The notes under the pieces were generated by a model. That model was not told the DNA's origin. It did not search any database and worked only from the letters and a program-made list of their open reading frames with translations. Below are positions 16,923 to 25,918 of a DNA stretch of 64,000 nucleotides, piece by piece. Both the position numbers and the translations under genes were made by a program. Origin of the DNA: Sphingomonas xanthus (GTDB lineage: Bacteria > Pseudomonadota > Alphaproteobacteria > Sphingomonadales > Sphingomonadaceae); NCBI RefSeq assembly GCF_007998985.1, contig NZ_CP041659.1, forward strand, positions 434,001 through 498,000, read 5' to 3'. Every line of letters begins with the position of its first letter. Positions within the stretch are counted from its first letter, which is position 1.

Positions 16923-18096
16923 GGCCGCCATCGCTACACAGCCGCGGCTGAACGCCGCCCAAACGGACGTTCCGCTGGCGCTATACGTCCACTGGCCATT
17001 TTGCGTCAGCAAATGTCCCTATTGCGATTTCAACAGCCATGTCCGTGCCTCCGTTGACCAGCAGGCCTGGCGCGATGCGCTTCTCGCTGACCTTGCGCAT
17101 GAAGCCGCGCTTCTTCCGGGACGGCAGCTGGCCTCGATCTTTTTCGGCGGCGGCACGCCTTCGCTGATGGAGCCGGCCACCGCCGGGGCGATCATCGAGG
17201 CCGCGCAGCGCCACTGGAGCACTGCCGACGATCTTGAAGTGACGCTGGAGGCCAATCCCAACAGCGTCGAGGCGGCCCGCTTCCATGAACTTGGCGCCGC
17301 CGGGGTCAACCGAATCAGCCTGGGCCTGCAGAGCTTCGACGATCGCGCCCTTGCCTTCCTAGGCCGGGCGCATGGCGCCGCCGAAGGGCTTGCCGCGGTG
17401 GCAATAGCGCAGGAAGCGGTGCCGCGGGTCAGTTTCGACCTCATCTATGCGCTGCCCGGCGATAGCGAGGAAGGCTGGGCCCGCGACCTCGACCGCGCGC
17501 TTGCACTCGGCACCGAGCATCTGTCGCTTTACCAGCTGACGATCGAGCCGGGGACGCGCTTTGCCACGATGGTCGCCCGCCATGAATTCGCGCCGCTCGA
17601 CACAGACCGTTCGGCTTGCCTGTTCGAACTGACCCAGGCGCGGACGACCGCGGCCGGCCTCCCCCCTTATGAAATTTCCAATCATGCCCGGCGGGGCGCG
17701 GAGAGCCGGCATAACCTCAGCTACTGGCGCTACCGCGACTATGCCGGGGTTGGTCCGGGGGCGCATGGGCGGCGATCGGGGATGCGTACCGTGCGCCATC
17801 GCAAGCCGGAGAATTTCCTGTCGGCGGTGGCGCGCAACGGCCACGGCCTCGTCGAGGAAGAATTGCTCCTGCCGCGCGAGGCCGCCGACGAGGCGCTGGT
17901 GATGGGCCTCAGGCTTGCCGAAGGGATCGATCCCGGGGCGCTGGCCAGGCGGCTGGGGGTCGAGCGGATCGTCGACGACGCCGCGGTCGACCGGCTGGCG
18001 GGACATGGCCTGCTGCAGCGCGAGGGGACGCGGCTGCGCACGACCCCCGCGGGCCGGCTGCTGCTCGATTCTATCCTGGCGGAAATTGCCGCCTAG
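16921..18096 (+). CDS. hemW: HemW-type radical SAM protein (heme chaperone)
   Basis: 391 residues. The radical-SAM cysteines are C28, C32 and C35 in FCVSKCPYCDFNSH, followed by FGGGTPSLM, VTLEANPNS and RISLGLQSF. HemW resembles HemN but lacks its extra N-terminal part and acts in delivering heme to respiratory proteins; older annotations as coproporphyrinogen oxidase are usually wrong. An AAGGAG lies 10 bases upstream of the ATG. The end overlaps the convergent lipoprotein gene by 4 bases. Confidence 0.94.
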   Translation: MAAIATQPRLNAAQTDVPLALYVHWPFCVSKCPYCDFNSHVRASVDQQAWRDALLADLAHEAALLPGRQLASIFFGGGTPSLMEPATAGAIIEAAQRHWSTADDLEVTLEANPNSVEAARFHELGAAGVNRISLGLQSFDDRALAFLGRAHGAAEGLAAVAIAQEAVPRVSFDLIYALPGDSEEGWARDLDRALALGTEHLSLYQLTIEPGTRFATMVARHEFAPLDTDRSACLFELTQARTTAAGLPPYEISNHARRGAESRHNLSYWRYRDYAGVGPGAHGRRSGMRTVRHRKPENFLSAVARNGHGLVEEELLLPREAADEALVMGLRLAEGIDPGALARRLGVERIVDDAAVDRLAGHGLLQREGTRLRTTPAGRLLLDSILAEIAA

Positions 18097-19235
18097 AAGC
18101 TTGGCGGCGCCGGAACCAATATACTCGATCCGGTGGCGCTGACCTGCCGGACTTCGAGCAGTCTTTCGGCGACCCCGTCACGCCCGAAGCGAAATGCGCC
18201 ATCGACCCCGCCAAAGCCATCGCGGGCGATCAGCCGGGCCGCCGGGAACGGCCGGCCCACCGGCCAGTCGCGCGCGCTGCGCACGGCCAGCAGCGCCGCG
18301 TCATAGCCAAGGCTTGCAAGGCGATAAGGCGTGCGGCCGTAGCGGGCGCGATAGCGGGTCACAAGCTGGTCAAATCGGGCATTGGGGGCCGCCGCATACC
18401 AGGCGCCGCGCAGAGCCACGGTGCGGCCGATCGTGCGGTCCGTGGCCCATAGTTCGGTTCCCAGCCGGCGCGGGCCGACCTTGATCGCCGGCGCTGCCAG
18501 TGCCGCCATTTGTCCGCTGTCGCCGATCAGGACCGCGCCGAAATCGCCCCGCGCGTTGAGACGCTGGGCAGCGGCCGCAACACCAGCGGACGAGCGGTTG
18601 TAGTTTTCCATGGCCACCACCCGGCCGCCGGCCTTGCGCACCGCGTTGAGCAGCGCCTGCGCGGCGCGCCGGCCATAGACTCCGGTCGGGACCAGCGCCG
18701 CATAGCTGGTGATGCCGCGGCCACGGGCATAGGCGACGATCCGGCCAATCGACTGGTCGGGGGTCATGCCCATGATGAAGACGCCGTTGCCGGCGACGTT
18801 CTCATCGTTGGAAAAGCTGATGATGGGTACGCCCGCGCGCCGCGCCACCGGAGCCGCGGCGCGCACATCCTCGGCCAGCAAGGGACCCAGGATCAGCCGG
18901 TTGCCCTCGGCGATCGCACGCGACGCCGCGGCGGCCGCGCCGCCGGGAATGGTGCTGTCATAAACGTTGATCCGGATCGACTTTTCGCCGGTATCGGCAA
19001 GCGCCAGCCTGGCCGCGTTCGAAATCGATGTCCCGACCGGTCCATCCTCCCCGGTCAAGGGCACGATGACCGCCACCTGGTTTGCGGCCTGTTCGACGGG
19101 CAGGCGCGGCGGCTCGGCGGGCCCCGGAAGCGGGCCGCGCGGCCCGGTCTGGCACCCCCCCAGCACGACGATGGCACCGGCCATCCCGATCAGAAATGCG
19201 CGCCGCGCTTGCCGAAGGGTTGGTTTCAATGCCAT
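18093..19235 (-). CDS. Penicillin-binding protein activator-like lipoprotein (periplasmic-binding fold)
   Basis: 380 residues. Lipoprotein signal with cysteine at C28 (VVLGGCQTG). The remainder is a type I periplasmic-binding fold: VAVIVPLTGEDGPVGTSISN, LILGPLLAEDVRAAAPVARR, VPIISFSNDENVAG, YGRRAAQALLNAV, YRLASLGYDAALLAVR. In the LpoA family this fold activates PBP1A from the outer membrane; the present protein lacks the long N-terminal TPR domain of E. coli LpoA. Divergent from rsmI with 14 bases between starts, the same pairing seen for lpoA-rsmI-yraN in other proteobacteria. Confidence 0.85.
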   Translation of the reverse strand: MALKPTLRQARRAFLIGMAGAIVVLGGCQTGPRGPLPGPAEPPRLPVEQAANQVAVIVPLTGEDGPVGTSISNAARLALADTGEKSIRINVYDSTIPGGAAAAASRAIAEGNRLILGPLLAEDVRAAAPVARRAGVPIISFSNDENVAGNGVFIMGMTPDQSIGRIVAYARGRGITSYAALVPTGVYGRRAAQALLNAVRKAGGRVVAMENYNRSSAGVAAAAQRLNARGDFGAVLIGDSGQMAALAAPAIKVGPRRLGTELWATDRTIGRTVALRGAWYAAAPNARFDQLVTRYRARYGRTPYRLASLGYDAALLAVRSARDWPVGRPFPAARLIARDGFGGVDGAFRFGRDGVAERLLEVRQVSATGSSILVPAPPSF

Positions 19236-19249
19236 GCCAATTCTTCCCG

Positions 19250-20089
19250 ATGGATCAGTTTCTTCCCCCCGGCCTGTACATCGTTGCCACGCCGATCGGC
19301 AATCTCGGCGACATCAGCGCTCGTGCTGCCGACACGCTGCGCCGGGCCGACCTGATCCTTGCCGAAGACAAGCGGGTGACCGCCAAATTGCTTGCCCACC
19401 TTGGCGCGACCGCGCCGATGATGGCCTATCACGACCATAGCGACGAGGCACTGCGCAGCCGGCTGATCGCCGACCTTGCGACCAAGGCGGTGGCGTTGGT
19501 GTCGGACGCCGGGACGCCGCTGATCAGCGACCCGGGCTACAAGCTGGTGCGCGCCGCGCGAACGATGGGCCTTGCGGTCTTCACCCTACCTGGCCCTTCG
19601 GCGGTGATCGCCGCACTGACGCTGTGCGGCCTTCCGACCGACCGTTTCCTGTTCCTCGGCTTCCTCCCGGCCAAGGCCAAGGCGCGCGCCGATGCCATCG
19701 CCGAAATCGCCGCCGTGCGGGCAACGCTGGTCCTTTATGAAAGCGGGCCGAGGTTGGGCGAAAGCTTGGCCGCCCTCGCCGCCGGGCTCGGCGATCGGCC
19801 CGCGGCGGTGATCCGCGAAATCAGCAAGCTTCACGAAGAAACGGTCAGCGGAATGCTGGCCGGACTCGCAGAAAAATATCGCGATGCGCCGCCCAAGGGC
19901 GAAATCGTCATCACTGTGGGTCCGCCGCCCGAGCGAGTCGCCGCAAGCGACGCGGAGTTGGACGCGGCGCTGGGCGCGGCGCTGGTGTCGATGAGCCCGT
20001 CGCGCGCTGCCGCCGATGTCGCCGCCAGCCTCGGCATTCCTCGAAAGCGCGCCTACGCCCGCGCCCTCGAACTCGGGCGCGGCGACTGA
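19250..20089 (+). CDS. rsmI: 16S rRNA 2'-O-methyltransferase RsmI (C1402)
   Basis: 279 residues from the ATG at 19250 (MDQFLPPGLYIVATPIGNLG); an in-frame ATG at 19229 would add 7 residues. The tetrapyrrole-methylase fold shows TPIGNLGDIS, LAEDKRVTAKLL, ALVSDAGTPLISDPGY, LPGPSAVIAAL and PPKGEIVITVG. It methylates the ribose of C1402 in 16S rRNA. yraN, its usual downstream partner, is present only as a pseudogene. Confidence 0.95.
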   Translation: MDQFLPPGLYIVATPIGNLGDISARAADTLRRADLILAEDKRVTAKLLAHLGATAPMMAYHDHSDEALRSRLIADLATKAVALVSDAGTPLISDPGYKLVRAARTMGLAVFTLPGPSAVIAALTLCGLPTDRFLFLGFLPAKAKARADAIAEIAAVRATLVLYESGPRLGESLAALAAGLGDRPAAVIREISKLHEETVSGMLAGLAEKYRDAPPKGEIVITVGPPPERVAASDAELDAALGAALVSMSPSRAAADVAASLGIPRKRAYARALELGRGD

Positions 20090-20097
20090 ACCGCCGG

Positions 20098-20433
20098 ATG
20101 GCCGAGGCGTGAGGGCGATGGGCGGAATGGCTGGCCGCCTGAAGGCTGCGCCTGTGCAGCTGGCGAATCCTTGCGGCTCGGGCGCGGGTTCCCGGGAAGA
20201 AGTCGACCTCATCGTCCGCCGCCGCCGCACCTTGGCTTTCGTCGAAGTGAAACAGCGGGCGAGCGCGGAGAGCTGGCCCAGGCGCTCGACCGCCAACGGT
20301 CGCGCCGGGTGGCGGTGCGGCCGAACGGATTGCGGCGCGCTACGCCCGCGACGGCGACGACATCCGCATCGACGCGCTGTTCATCGTCCCGGGCCGTTTG
20401 CCGCGTCACGTCGTGAATGTGTGGCACGGGTGA
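20098..20433 (+). pseudogene. yraN: Decayed yraN (UPF0102 endonuclease-like)
   Basis: Joining three frames gives a recognisable YraN: RWAEWLAA, RLRLCSWRILAARARVPG, EEVDLIVRRRRTLAFVEVKQ, ELAQALDRQRSRRVAV and AAERIAARYARDGDDIRIDA ending in RLPRHVVNVWHG. In the first frame there are two stop codons, at 20110-20112 (TGA where CGA would give Arg) and 20140-20142 (TGA where TGG would give Trp). Three apparent single-base losses follow, near 20194, 20270 and 20310; together they return to the original frame. The gene sits in its usual place between rsmI and gshB. Multiple lesions make sequencing error unlikely but not excluded. Confidence 0.8.
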
Positions 20434-20464
20434 CAAGCCCCGCGCCTTGGCCTAGGCGGCGCTG

Positions 20465-21415
20465 ATGACCCTGACCGTTGCCGTGCAGATGGACCCCCTG
20501 GAATCGATCGGCATTGCCGGGGATTCGACCTTCGCGCTGATGCTCAAGGCCCAGGAACGCGGGCACCGGCTGTTCCACTATCTGGCCGGGGACCTGAGCT
20601 ATGAGGACGGCCGGGTCCGCGCGCGGGCGCGGCCGGTGACGGTTCAACAAGTCGACGGTAGCCACTTCCGTGTCGGCGAACCCGTCACGATCGACCTGGG
20701 AAGCGAAGCCGACGTGGTGCTAATGCGCCAGGACCCGCCGTTCGACATCGGATATATTACCGCCACGTATCTGCTGGAACGGGTCGCGCGCGAGACGGTG
20801 GTAGTCAACGACCCGCGCTCGGTGCGCGACGCGCCGGAGAAATTGTTCGTACTCGACTTTGCGCAATTCATGCCGCCGACGATGATAAGCCGCAGCCTCG
20901 ACGAAATCCGCCAATTCCATGCACAGCACGGCGAGATCGTAGTCAAGCCGCTTCACGGCAAGGCCGGCGAAGGCGTATTCCGGATTGACCGCACGGGAAC
21001 CAATTTGGCAGCCCTCGCCGAATTGTTCGGGACGATCTGGAAAGAGCCGTTCATTGCCCAGGCCTTCCTTCCAGCGGTCGCCGAGGGCGACAAGCGGATC
21101 GTGCTGGTCGATGGCGAATTCGCGGGCGCAATCAACCGCAGGCCCAAGCAGGGGGAATTCCGGTCCAACCTGGCGGCCGGAGGGTCGGCGGAAATGGCCG
21201 AGCTGACCGACCGCGAACGCGAGATTTGCGCGGCGATCGGACCCGAGCTCAAGGCACGCGGCCTGCTGTTCGTCGGGATTGACGTCATCGGCGGCCATAT
21301 GACCGAGATCAACGTCACCTCTCCTACCGGGATCGTGGCCATCGACCGCTTCAACGGCACCGACACGCCGGGGCGCATCTGGGACGCGATCGAAGCCCGG
21401 GTGGCGGCGCGATGA
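20465..21415 (+). CDS. gshB: Glutathione synthetase
   Basis: 316 residues, the usual length. MTLTVAVQMDPLESI at the N-terminus, VLMRQDPPFDIGYITATYLL, VNDPRSVRDAPEKLFVLDF, VVKPLHGKAGEGVF and EINVTSPTGIVAIDRF are diagnostic of this ATP-grasp ligase, which adds glycine to gamma-glutamylcysteine. It couples with the glutathione reductase gene at 32177-33517 in the same redox system. dedA overlaps its stop by 4 bases. Confidence 0.97.
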   Translation: MTLTVAVQMDPLESIGIAGDSTFALMLKAQERGHRLFHYLAGDLSYEDGRVRARARPVTVQQVDGSHFRVGEPVTIDLGSEADVVLMRQDPPFDIGYITATYLLERVARETVVVNDPRSVRDAPEKLFVLDFAQFMPPTMISRSLDEIRQFHAQHGEIVVKPLHGKAGEGVFRIDRTGTNLAALAELFGTIWKEPFIAQAFLPAVAEGDKRIVLVDGEFAGAINRRPKQGEFRSNLAAGGSAEMAELTDREREICAAIGPELKARGLLFVGIDVIGGHMTEINVTSPTGIVAIDRFNGTDTPGRIWDAIEARVAAR

Positions 21416-22023
21416 CCGATTGGATCGTCGATCTGATCGAGCAGTCCGGCTATCTGGGAATCGGCTTCCTGATGCTGCTGGAAACGGTTTTCCCGCCGAT
21501 CCCGAGCGAGGTGATCATGTCGATCGCCGGGGTCGCGGCGGGCCAGGGCAAGCTTAGTTATGCCGGGGTGGTCGCGGCCGGGACCGCCGGGGCGATGCTT
21601 GGCAATATCCTCTGGTATCTCGCCGCGCGCGCCCTTGGAATCCAGCGGCTTGAGCCGATCATCCACCGCTGGGGCCGCTGGCTGACCATGACCTGGGCTG
21701 AAGTAAAGCGGGCGGAGCGCTGGTTTTCCACCCATGGCACCTTCTTCGTCTTCCTTGGCCGGATGCTGCCGACGGTGCGCAGCTTGGTGTCGGTCCCGGC
21801 CGGACTGTTGAAGATGCGGTTTCGCGGGTTCCTTCTGGCCTCGACGCTTGGGACCGCCGGCTGGACCGCCCTGCTGGCCGGCGCCGGATACAAGCTGGGC
21901 GAGAATTATACCCAGGTCGACGATGTGCTTGGTCCGGCGTCGACCGCGATCCTCGTCATCCTGGCGATCGGTTATGTCTATCGCGTGTGGACCCACCGCG
22001 ACCTTCGCGACGAGGAATATTGA
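21412..22023 (+). CDS. DedA family membrane protein
   Basis: 203 residues with about four to five hydrophobic segments. The family motif E-x-(F/Y)-x-P-P-P-S-E appears as LLETVFPPIPSEVIM, and FLGRMLPTVRSLVSVPAG matches the conserved FxGRxxPxxRxxxxxPAG block. DedA proteins are inner-membrane proteins; some recycle the lipid carrier undecaprenyl phosphate. The basis for a specific substrate here is lacking. Overlaps gshB by 4 bases. Confidence 0.9.
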   Translation: MTDWIVDLIEQSGYLGIGFLMLLETVFPPIPSEVIMSIAGVAAGQGKLSYAGVVAAGTAGAMLGNILWYLAARALGIQRLEPIIHRWGRWLTMTWAEVKRAERWFSTHGTFFVFLGRMLPTVRSLVSVPAGLLKMRFRGFLLASTLGTAGWTALLAGAGYKLGENYTQVDDVLGPASTAILVILAIGYVYRVWTHRDLRDEEY

Positions 22024-22025
22024 AC

Positions 22026-22958
22026 TCAGGCGCGGGGATGCGCGTGACGGTAGACGTCGAGCAGCCGGGCGGCGTCAACCTCGGTATAGATTTGCGTCGA
22101 TGACAGGCTGGCATGGCCAAGCAATTCCTGGAGCGAGCGCAGGTCCGCGCCCCGTGCCAGCAAATGGGTTGCGAAGCTGTGCCGAAGCGCGTGGGGCGTG
22201 AGACTGTCGGGAAGGCCAAGCCGTTCGCGCGCGCCGCGTACCGCCCGGCGCACGAGGTCGGGGTTGAGCGCGCCGCCCTTTGCCCCGACGAACAGGGGCG
22301 CGCTGCCCGCCAGCCGATAGGGACAGAGCGCGACATAGGCCCCGATCGCCTCCCGCACCGCCGGGACCAGCGGCACGATCCGGGTCTTGCCGCGCTTTCC
22401 GGTGACCCGCATCGCCTGGCCCAGCGGCAGGACCCGGGCGGTCAGCGCCATGGCCTCGGCGACTCGAAGGCCGGCGCCATAGAGCAAGAGGAGGATCGCC
22501 ATGTCGCGCGCGCCGATCCAGTCGCTTGGCGCCGCTTCACCGGCGTCCTCGGCAAGCGCCATCGCATCTTCCGGACTTGCGGGACGCGGCAGGGTCCGCG
22601 GGCGCTTGGGCGCGCGGGTCCGGGGCAGTTGCGGCTCATTGCCCTCTTCCCGCGCGGCATAGGCGAGGAACGCCCTGACTGCAGACATCTCGCGCGCCGC
22701 CGACGATGCGCCAAGACCTTCCGCCCGCCGGTCGGCGAGGAAGGCGCGCAGGTCCACGGCGTGGAGGTTGAGCAGCGTGAAGCGGCCGATTTCCTCGCCA
22801 AGGTGACGGCCGAGGAACTGGATCAGCCGATGCGCCGTGGCGACATAGGCGCGCACCGTGTGCGGGCTTCGCCTCCGATCATGGGCAAGATGGCCCGACC
22901 AGCGCGCTGCGAGGGCACGGGCGGGATGGTCGGGAACGTCTAGCTTTGGGTCAGACAC
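22026..22958 (-). CDS. xerC: Tyrosine recombinase XerC
   Basis: 310 residues from a GTG at 22958 (VSDPKLDVPDH); the long open frame upstream overlaps the DUF484 gene and is not similar to the family. SAM-like N-terminal domain (HTVRAYVATAHRLIQFLGRH), then the catalytic domain with R in GAGLRVAEAM, K in GKRGKTRIVPL, H-x-x-R in PHALRHSFATHLL, H in LGHASLSSTQ and the nucleophile Y in QIYTEV. XerC with XerD resolves chromosome dimers at dif. The DUF484-xerC order supports XerC over a mobile integrase. Confidence 0.93.
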   Translation of the reverse strand: MSDPKLDVPDHPARALAARWSGHLAHDRRRSPHTVRAYVATAHRLIQFLGRHLGEEIGRFTLLNLHAVDLRAFLADRRAEGLGASSAAREMSAVRAFLAYAAREEGNEPQLPRTRAPKRPRTLPRPASPEDAMALAEDAGEAAPSDWIGARDMAILLLLYGAGLRVAEAMALTARVLPLGQAMRVTGKRGKTRIVPLVPAVREAIGAYVALCPYRLAGSAPLFVGAKGGALNPDLVRRAVRGARERLGLPDSLTPHALRHSFATHLLARGADLRSLQELLGHASLSSTQIYTEVDAARLLDVYRHAHPRA

Positions 22959-23503
22959 CGGCGCAGCATAGCGCCGAGGCTCGCGCCAAGGAATCCCAGC
23001 AATTGCGCACCGTGCCGATTGTCCAGGCTGGTCGACTGTTGCTGGCCCAGCAACAGCAGCCCGTAGGGCAGCGGTGCCTCCGCCTCCAGCAGGATCAGCG
23101 CTTCGGAACGGATGTCCCGCGCACCGGCGCCGAACAGCGGATGGCCGCAATCGACGGTGCGCATCGTCACCGCGTCCAGGCGCGCGATCGCCCGGTCGAC
23201 GATCCTAGGTTCGACCGTCCCGACATGCCCCGCCTCGACCCGAAAGCCCCGGCCGTCGGCGACCAGCACCAAAACGGCATGGTCGAGGCCGAGCAGCACA
23301 GGCCAATCTCGGGTCACTGCACGAAACAGGCCGTCGATCCCTTCCGCGTCCATCAGCGCCAGCGCGGCGCGGTGGATTGCGGTGGTCGCGCCGGAATGGC
23401 CGCGCGCGAAGGCGACCAGATCTTCATTGGCGCTTTCGGCGGCGCCCAGCCGGTCGCGCAGGCGGGCGACGGCACGCTCTTCGAAGGAAATGACCTTGGC
23501 CAT
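22940..23503 (-). CDS. DUF484 family protein
   Basis: 187 residues. An N-terminal coiled-coil-like part (FEERAVARLRDRLGAAESAN) is followed by a GAF-like domain (GLDHAVLVLVADGRGFRVEA, ALILLEAEAPLPYGLLLLGQ). DUF484 genes precede xerC in many proteobacteria; function is not known. Its stop lies 19 bases inside the xerC reading frame, so translation of xerC is probably coupled. Confidence 0.88.
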   Translation of the reverse strand: MAKVISFEERAVARLRDRLGAAESANEDLVAFARGHSGATTAIHRAALALMDAEGIDGLFRAVTRDWPVLLGLDHAVLVLVADGRGFRVEAGHVGTVEPRIVDRAIARLDAVTMRTVDCGHPLFGAGARDIRSEALILLEAEAPLPYGLLLLGQQQSTSLDNRHGAQLLGFLGASLGAMLRRCLTQS

Positions 23504-23562
23504 GCCGCACCGCCTAGCGCGGCAAGGTTAACATTCCTCCCAATTGCGCGGTTTTTTGCTGC

Positions 23563-24213
23563 TCAGATGCGCTGGCCGGTGGCTTCCCAATCCTTCAGGA
23601 AGGCGGCGATGCCATTGTCGGTCAGCGGGTGCTTGAACAATTGTTTGATGACCGACGGCGGCGCGGTCATCACGTCGGCGCCAAGCTTCGCCGAATCATG
23701 GATGTGAATCGGGTTGCGCACGCTGGCGACCAGGATTTGCGTGGCGAAATCATAATTGTCGTAGATCATGCGGATGTCGGCGATCAGTTCGATGCCCGGA
23801 TAGCCGACATCGTCGTGCCGGCCAACGAAGGGCGAAATGAAGGTCGCGCCGGCCTTGGCCGCGAGCAGCGCCTGGTTGGCCGAAAAGCACAGCGTGACGT
23901 TGACCATCGTCCCGTCGCCGGTCAGCGCCTTGCACGTTTTGAGGCCGTCAATCGTCAAGGGAACCTTGATCGCGATGTTGTCGGCGATCTTCCGCAGCGT
24001 TTCGGCTTCGCGCATCATCCCGTCATGATCTAGCGCGACGACTTCGGCCGACACCGGACCGGGGCAGATAGCGGTTATTTCCTTCACCACTTCCATGAAA
24101 TCGCGGCCCGATTTCTTGATCAGCGACGGATTGGTGGTGACGCCATCGAGGAGCCCGGTATCGTGCAGCTCCTGGATGTCGGCGATCTCTGCGGTGTCGG
24201 CGAAGAATTTCAT
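23563..24213 (-). CDS. fsa: Fructose-6-phosphate aldolase / transaldolase-like (TalC/MipB family)
   Basis: 216 residues from the ATG at 24213 ([16 protein letters not shown]), the size of the short class of transaldolases. [35 protein letters not shown] (Schiff-base lysine in IKVPLT), [33 protein letters not shown] and [15 protein letters not shown] are characteristic. It could work as transaldolase in the pentose phosphate pathway or as an aldolase; sequence alone does not settle it. Monocistronic on the minus strand, divergent from the enoyl-CoA hydratase gene. Confidence 0.9.
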   Translation of the reverse strand: MKFFADTAEIADIQELHDTGLLDGVTTNPSLIKKSGRDFMEVVKEITAICPGPVSAEVVALDHDGMMREAETLRKIADNIAIKVPLTIDGLKTCKALTGDGTMVNVTLCFSANQALLAAKAGATFISPFVGRHDDVGYPGIELIADIRMIYDNYDFATQILVASVRNPIHIHDSAKLGADVMTAPPSVIKQLFKHPLTDNGIAAFLKDWEATGQRI

Positions 24214-24300
24214 GGCAATGCTGTCCCTACGGCTATGGGGAAATTTGCCTGTGCCTAGCGGCTGCGGCCACAAAGGTCACCCGATTCGAAAGGCGAGGCG

Positions 24301-25065
24301 ATGAGCGAGCATGTGAAAATCGAGCGCAAGGACGGGCTGCTGGCGATCCGTCTGGCCCGGCCCGAACGGCGCAACGCGATCACCGTCGCGATGTATGCCG
24401 CGCTTGCCGACGCCATCGAAGATGCAAGCGACGACCCGCAAGTCCGGGTCATCACCCTTGCCGGTGAGGGCGAGGATTTCACCGCTGGCAACGACCTTGG
24501 CGATTTCCTTCAGGCGATGCCCGATCCGGGTTCGGGCGAGGACATCTCGGTCTGGCGCCTTCTGCGCGCGCTGGCGCGAAACCCAGTTCCACTGGTCGCC
24601 GCCGTCCATGGCAATGCGGTCGGGATCGGCACGACCATGTTGTTCCACTGCGATTTCGTTCTTGCCGAGGAGGGCTGCCGGATGGTGATGCCGTTTGTCG
24701 ACCTCGGCCTGGTGCCGGAAGCGGCAAGCTCGCTGATCATGCCGCGCCTGTCCGGGCGCCGCCGCGCCGCGCGCCATATCCTGCTTGGCGATCCGTTCGG
24801 GCCGAGCGATGCGCTGGAGATGGGGGTTGCCAGCCATGTCGTGCCCAAGGGGCAGTTGCGCGCCGCCTGCGATACGCTGGTCGGCAGGCTGCTAGCCAAG
24901 CCGCCCGAATCGCTGCGTCAGACGCAGGCGCTGCTGCGGCGCGAGGCGACTGCCGAAATCCTGGAGCGGATGGAACTGGAAAACAGTCATTTCGCCGCGC
25001 GACTGCAGTCCGACGAGGTCAAGCAGGCGATCGCCGCTTTCTTTGCGGCTCGTGCGAAAGCCTAG
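24301..25065 (+). CDS. Enoyl-CoA hydratase/isomerase family protein
   Basis: 254 residues, crotonase fold. ARPERRNAITVAMYAALADA, EDFTAGNDLGDF (oxyanion loop), AAVHGNAVGIGTTMLFHCDF and VDLGLVPEAASSLIMP with the glutamate of the hydratase active site. It probably hydrates or isomerises an enoyl-CoA in fatty acid or amino acid breakdown. It stands alone, away from the paa genes, and is distinct from paaG at 62851. Confidence 0.88.
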   Translation: MSEHVKIERKDGLLAIRLARPERRNAITVAMYAALADAIEDASDDPQVRVITLAGEGEDFTAGNDLGDFLQAMPDPGSGEDISVWRLLRALARNPVPLVAAVHGNAVGIGTTMLFHCDFVLAEEGCRMVMPFVDLGLVPEAASSLIMPRLSGRRRAARHILLGDPFGPSDALEMGVASHVVPKGQLRAACDTLVGRLLAKPPESLRQTQALLRREATAEILERMELENSHFAARLQSDEVKQAIAAFFAARAKA

Positions 25066-25466
25066 TTACCCGCGGTCCAGACCCGCTTGCTGTGCGACAC
25101 GTTGATGGTCGGTCCAGGGAAGAACAGGAGGTCGGTGGCCTGGCTATATTGAACGGTCACGTCGAGGCAACGGTTGTCGCAGTCGGTACCCCGGGTCGGC
25201 GTCGGCACAGTGAAGGTGCCGGGACCGATACCGTAAACCGATTCTTCGACCTTGGTCTTGATCGATGCGGGATCGGCCCCTGACGGGCTCCAGACCGTCG
25301 CTGTGCGTGCGCCTTCACCAAGCGCATGCTGGATGCCCGACGAGGCGCGGAACACCAAGCCCAGTTGGACCATCATCCAGATGAACAGGATCAGGATCGG
25401 CAGTGCGAAGGCCATCTCGATGACGGCCGCGCCCCGGTCATTCTGCAGGAGGTTAGGCCGGGTCAT
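25062..25466 (-). CDS. TadE-like pilus assembly protein
   Basis: 134 residues. LLQNDRGAAVIEMAFALPIL, then ILFIWMMVQLGLVFRAS is the N-terminal TadE signature: a glutamate in a hydrophobic helix after a short basic leader (G-A-A-V-I-E). The rest is an extracytoplasmic domain with two cysteines (DCDNRCLDV). Such minor pseudopilins help assemble Flp/Tad pili. Last of three genes overlapping by 4 bases each. Confidence 0.85.
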   Translation of the reverse strand: MTRPNLLQNDRGAAVIEMAFALPILILFIWMMVQLGLVFRASSGIQHALGEGARTATVWSPSGADPASIKTKVEESVYGIGPGTFTVPTPTRGTDCDNRCLDVTVQYSQATDLLFFPGPTINVSHSKRVWTAGN

Positions 25467-25918
25467 GCGGTGCGAAGCCCTGTTTCAACCGTGATTTGGA
25501 AATTGTCCTTGGCGATGCCGATGCGTTCCAGGGGCAACATCGGCGTGAAGGTCGTGACGGCGCGGACATTGACGTAGCGCACCTCGTTTTCGCCGGGCGC
25601 GCAATCGGTTTCATATGCCGTGGCCACGCCGTCGCAGGTCAGCGTGTAGCTGACCGTCACCGCGGAGGTTGGAATGCCCGCCGCAGCGGCTGCCTCAGCC
25701 TTGATATTCTCTTCGACGGTCTGGTCGGTGGTGGTCTGCATCACGCGCTCGATCGAACGCTGGACGGCCTGTTCCATCTGCAGCTTGCGGTTGAACGCGG
25801 TGGTAAAGTCGACCACCCCGATCAGCATCGTCATCAAGATCGGCAGGAACAACGCAAGTTCGATCGTCGCGGTGCCCCGCGCCGAACCTGCCAGCCGATG
25901 GACCAGGCGCTTCATCAT
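25463..25918 (-). CDS. TadE family pseudopilin-like protein
   Basis: 151 residues. SARGTATIELALFLPILMTM, then LIGVVDFTTAFNRKL: the TadE helix with the conserved glutamate, then an exported domain with CDGVATAYETDCAPG. Middle gene of a three-gene set; overlaps both neighbours by 4 bases, so the three are translated together. Confidence 0.85.
   Translation of the reverse strand: MMKRLVHRLAGSARGTATIELALFLPILMTMLIGVVDFTTAFNRKLQMEQAVQRSIERVMQTTTDQTVEENIKAEAAAAAGIPTSAVTVSYTLTCDGVATAYETDCAPGENEVRYVNVRAVTTFTPMLPLERIGIAKDNFQITVETGLRTA

Noticed and set aside
20016..20465. A novel 149-residue gene after rsmI
   Set aside because: Only its middle (EVDLIVRRRRTLAFVEVK) is meaningful, and it belongs to the broken yraN.
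22026..22958. Integrase of a mobile element
   Set aside because: Flanked by DUF484 and housekeeping genes; no tRNA target, repeats or phage genes.
22959..23150. N-terminal extension of XerC
   Set aside because: It lies in the DUF484 gene in another frame and does not look like recombinase sequence.
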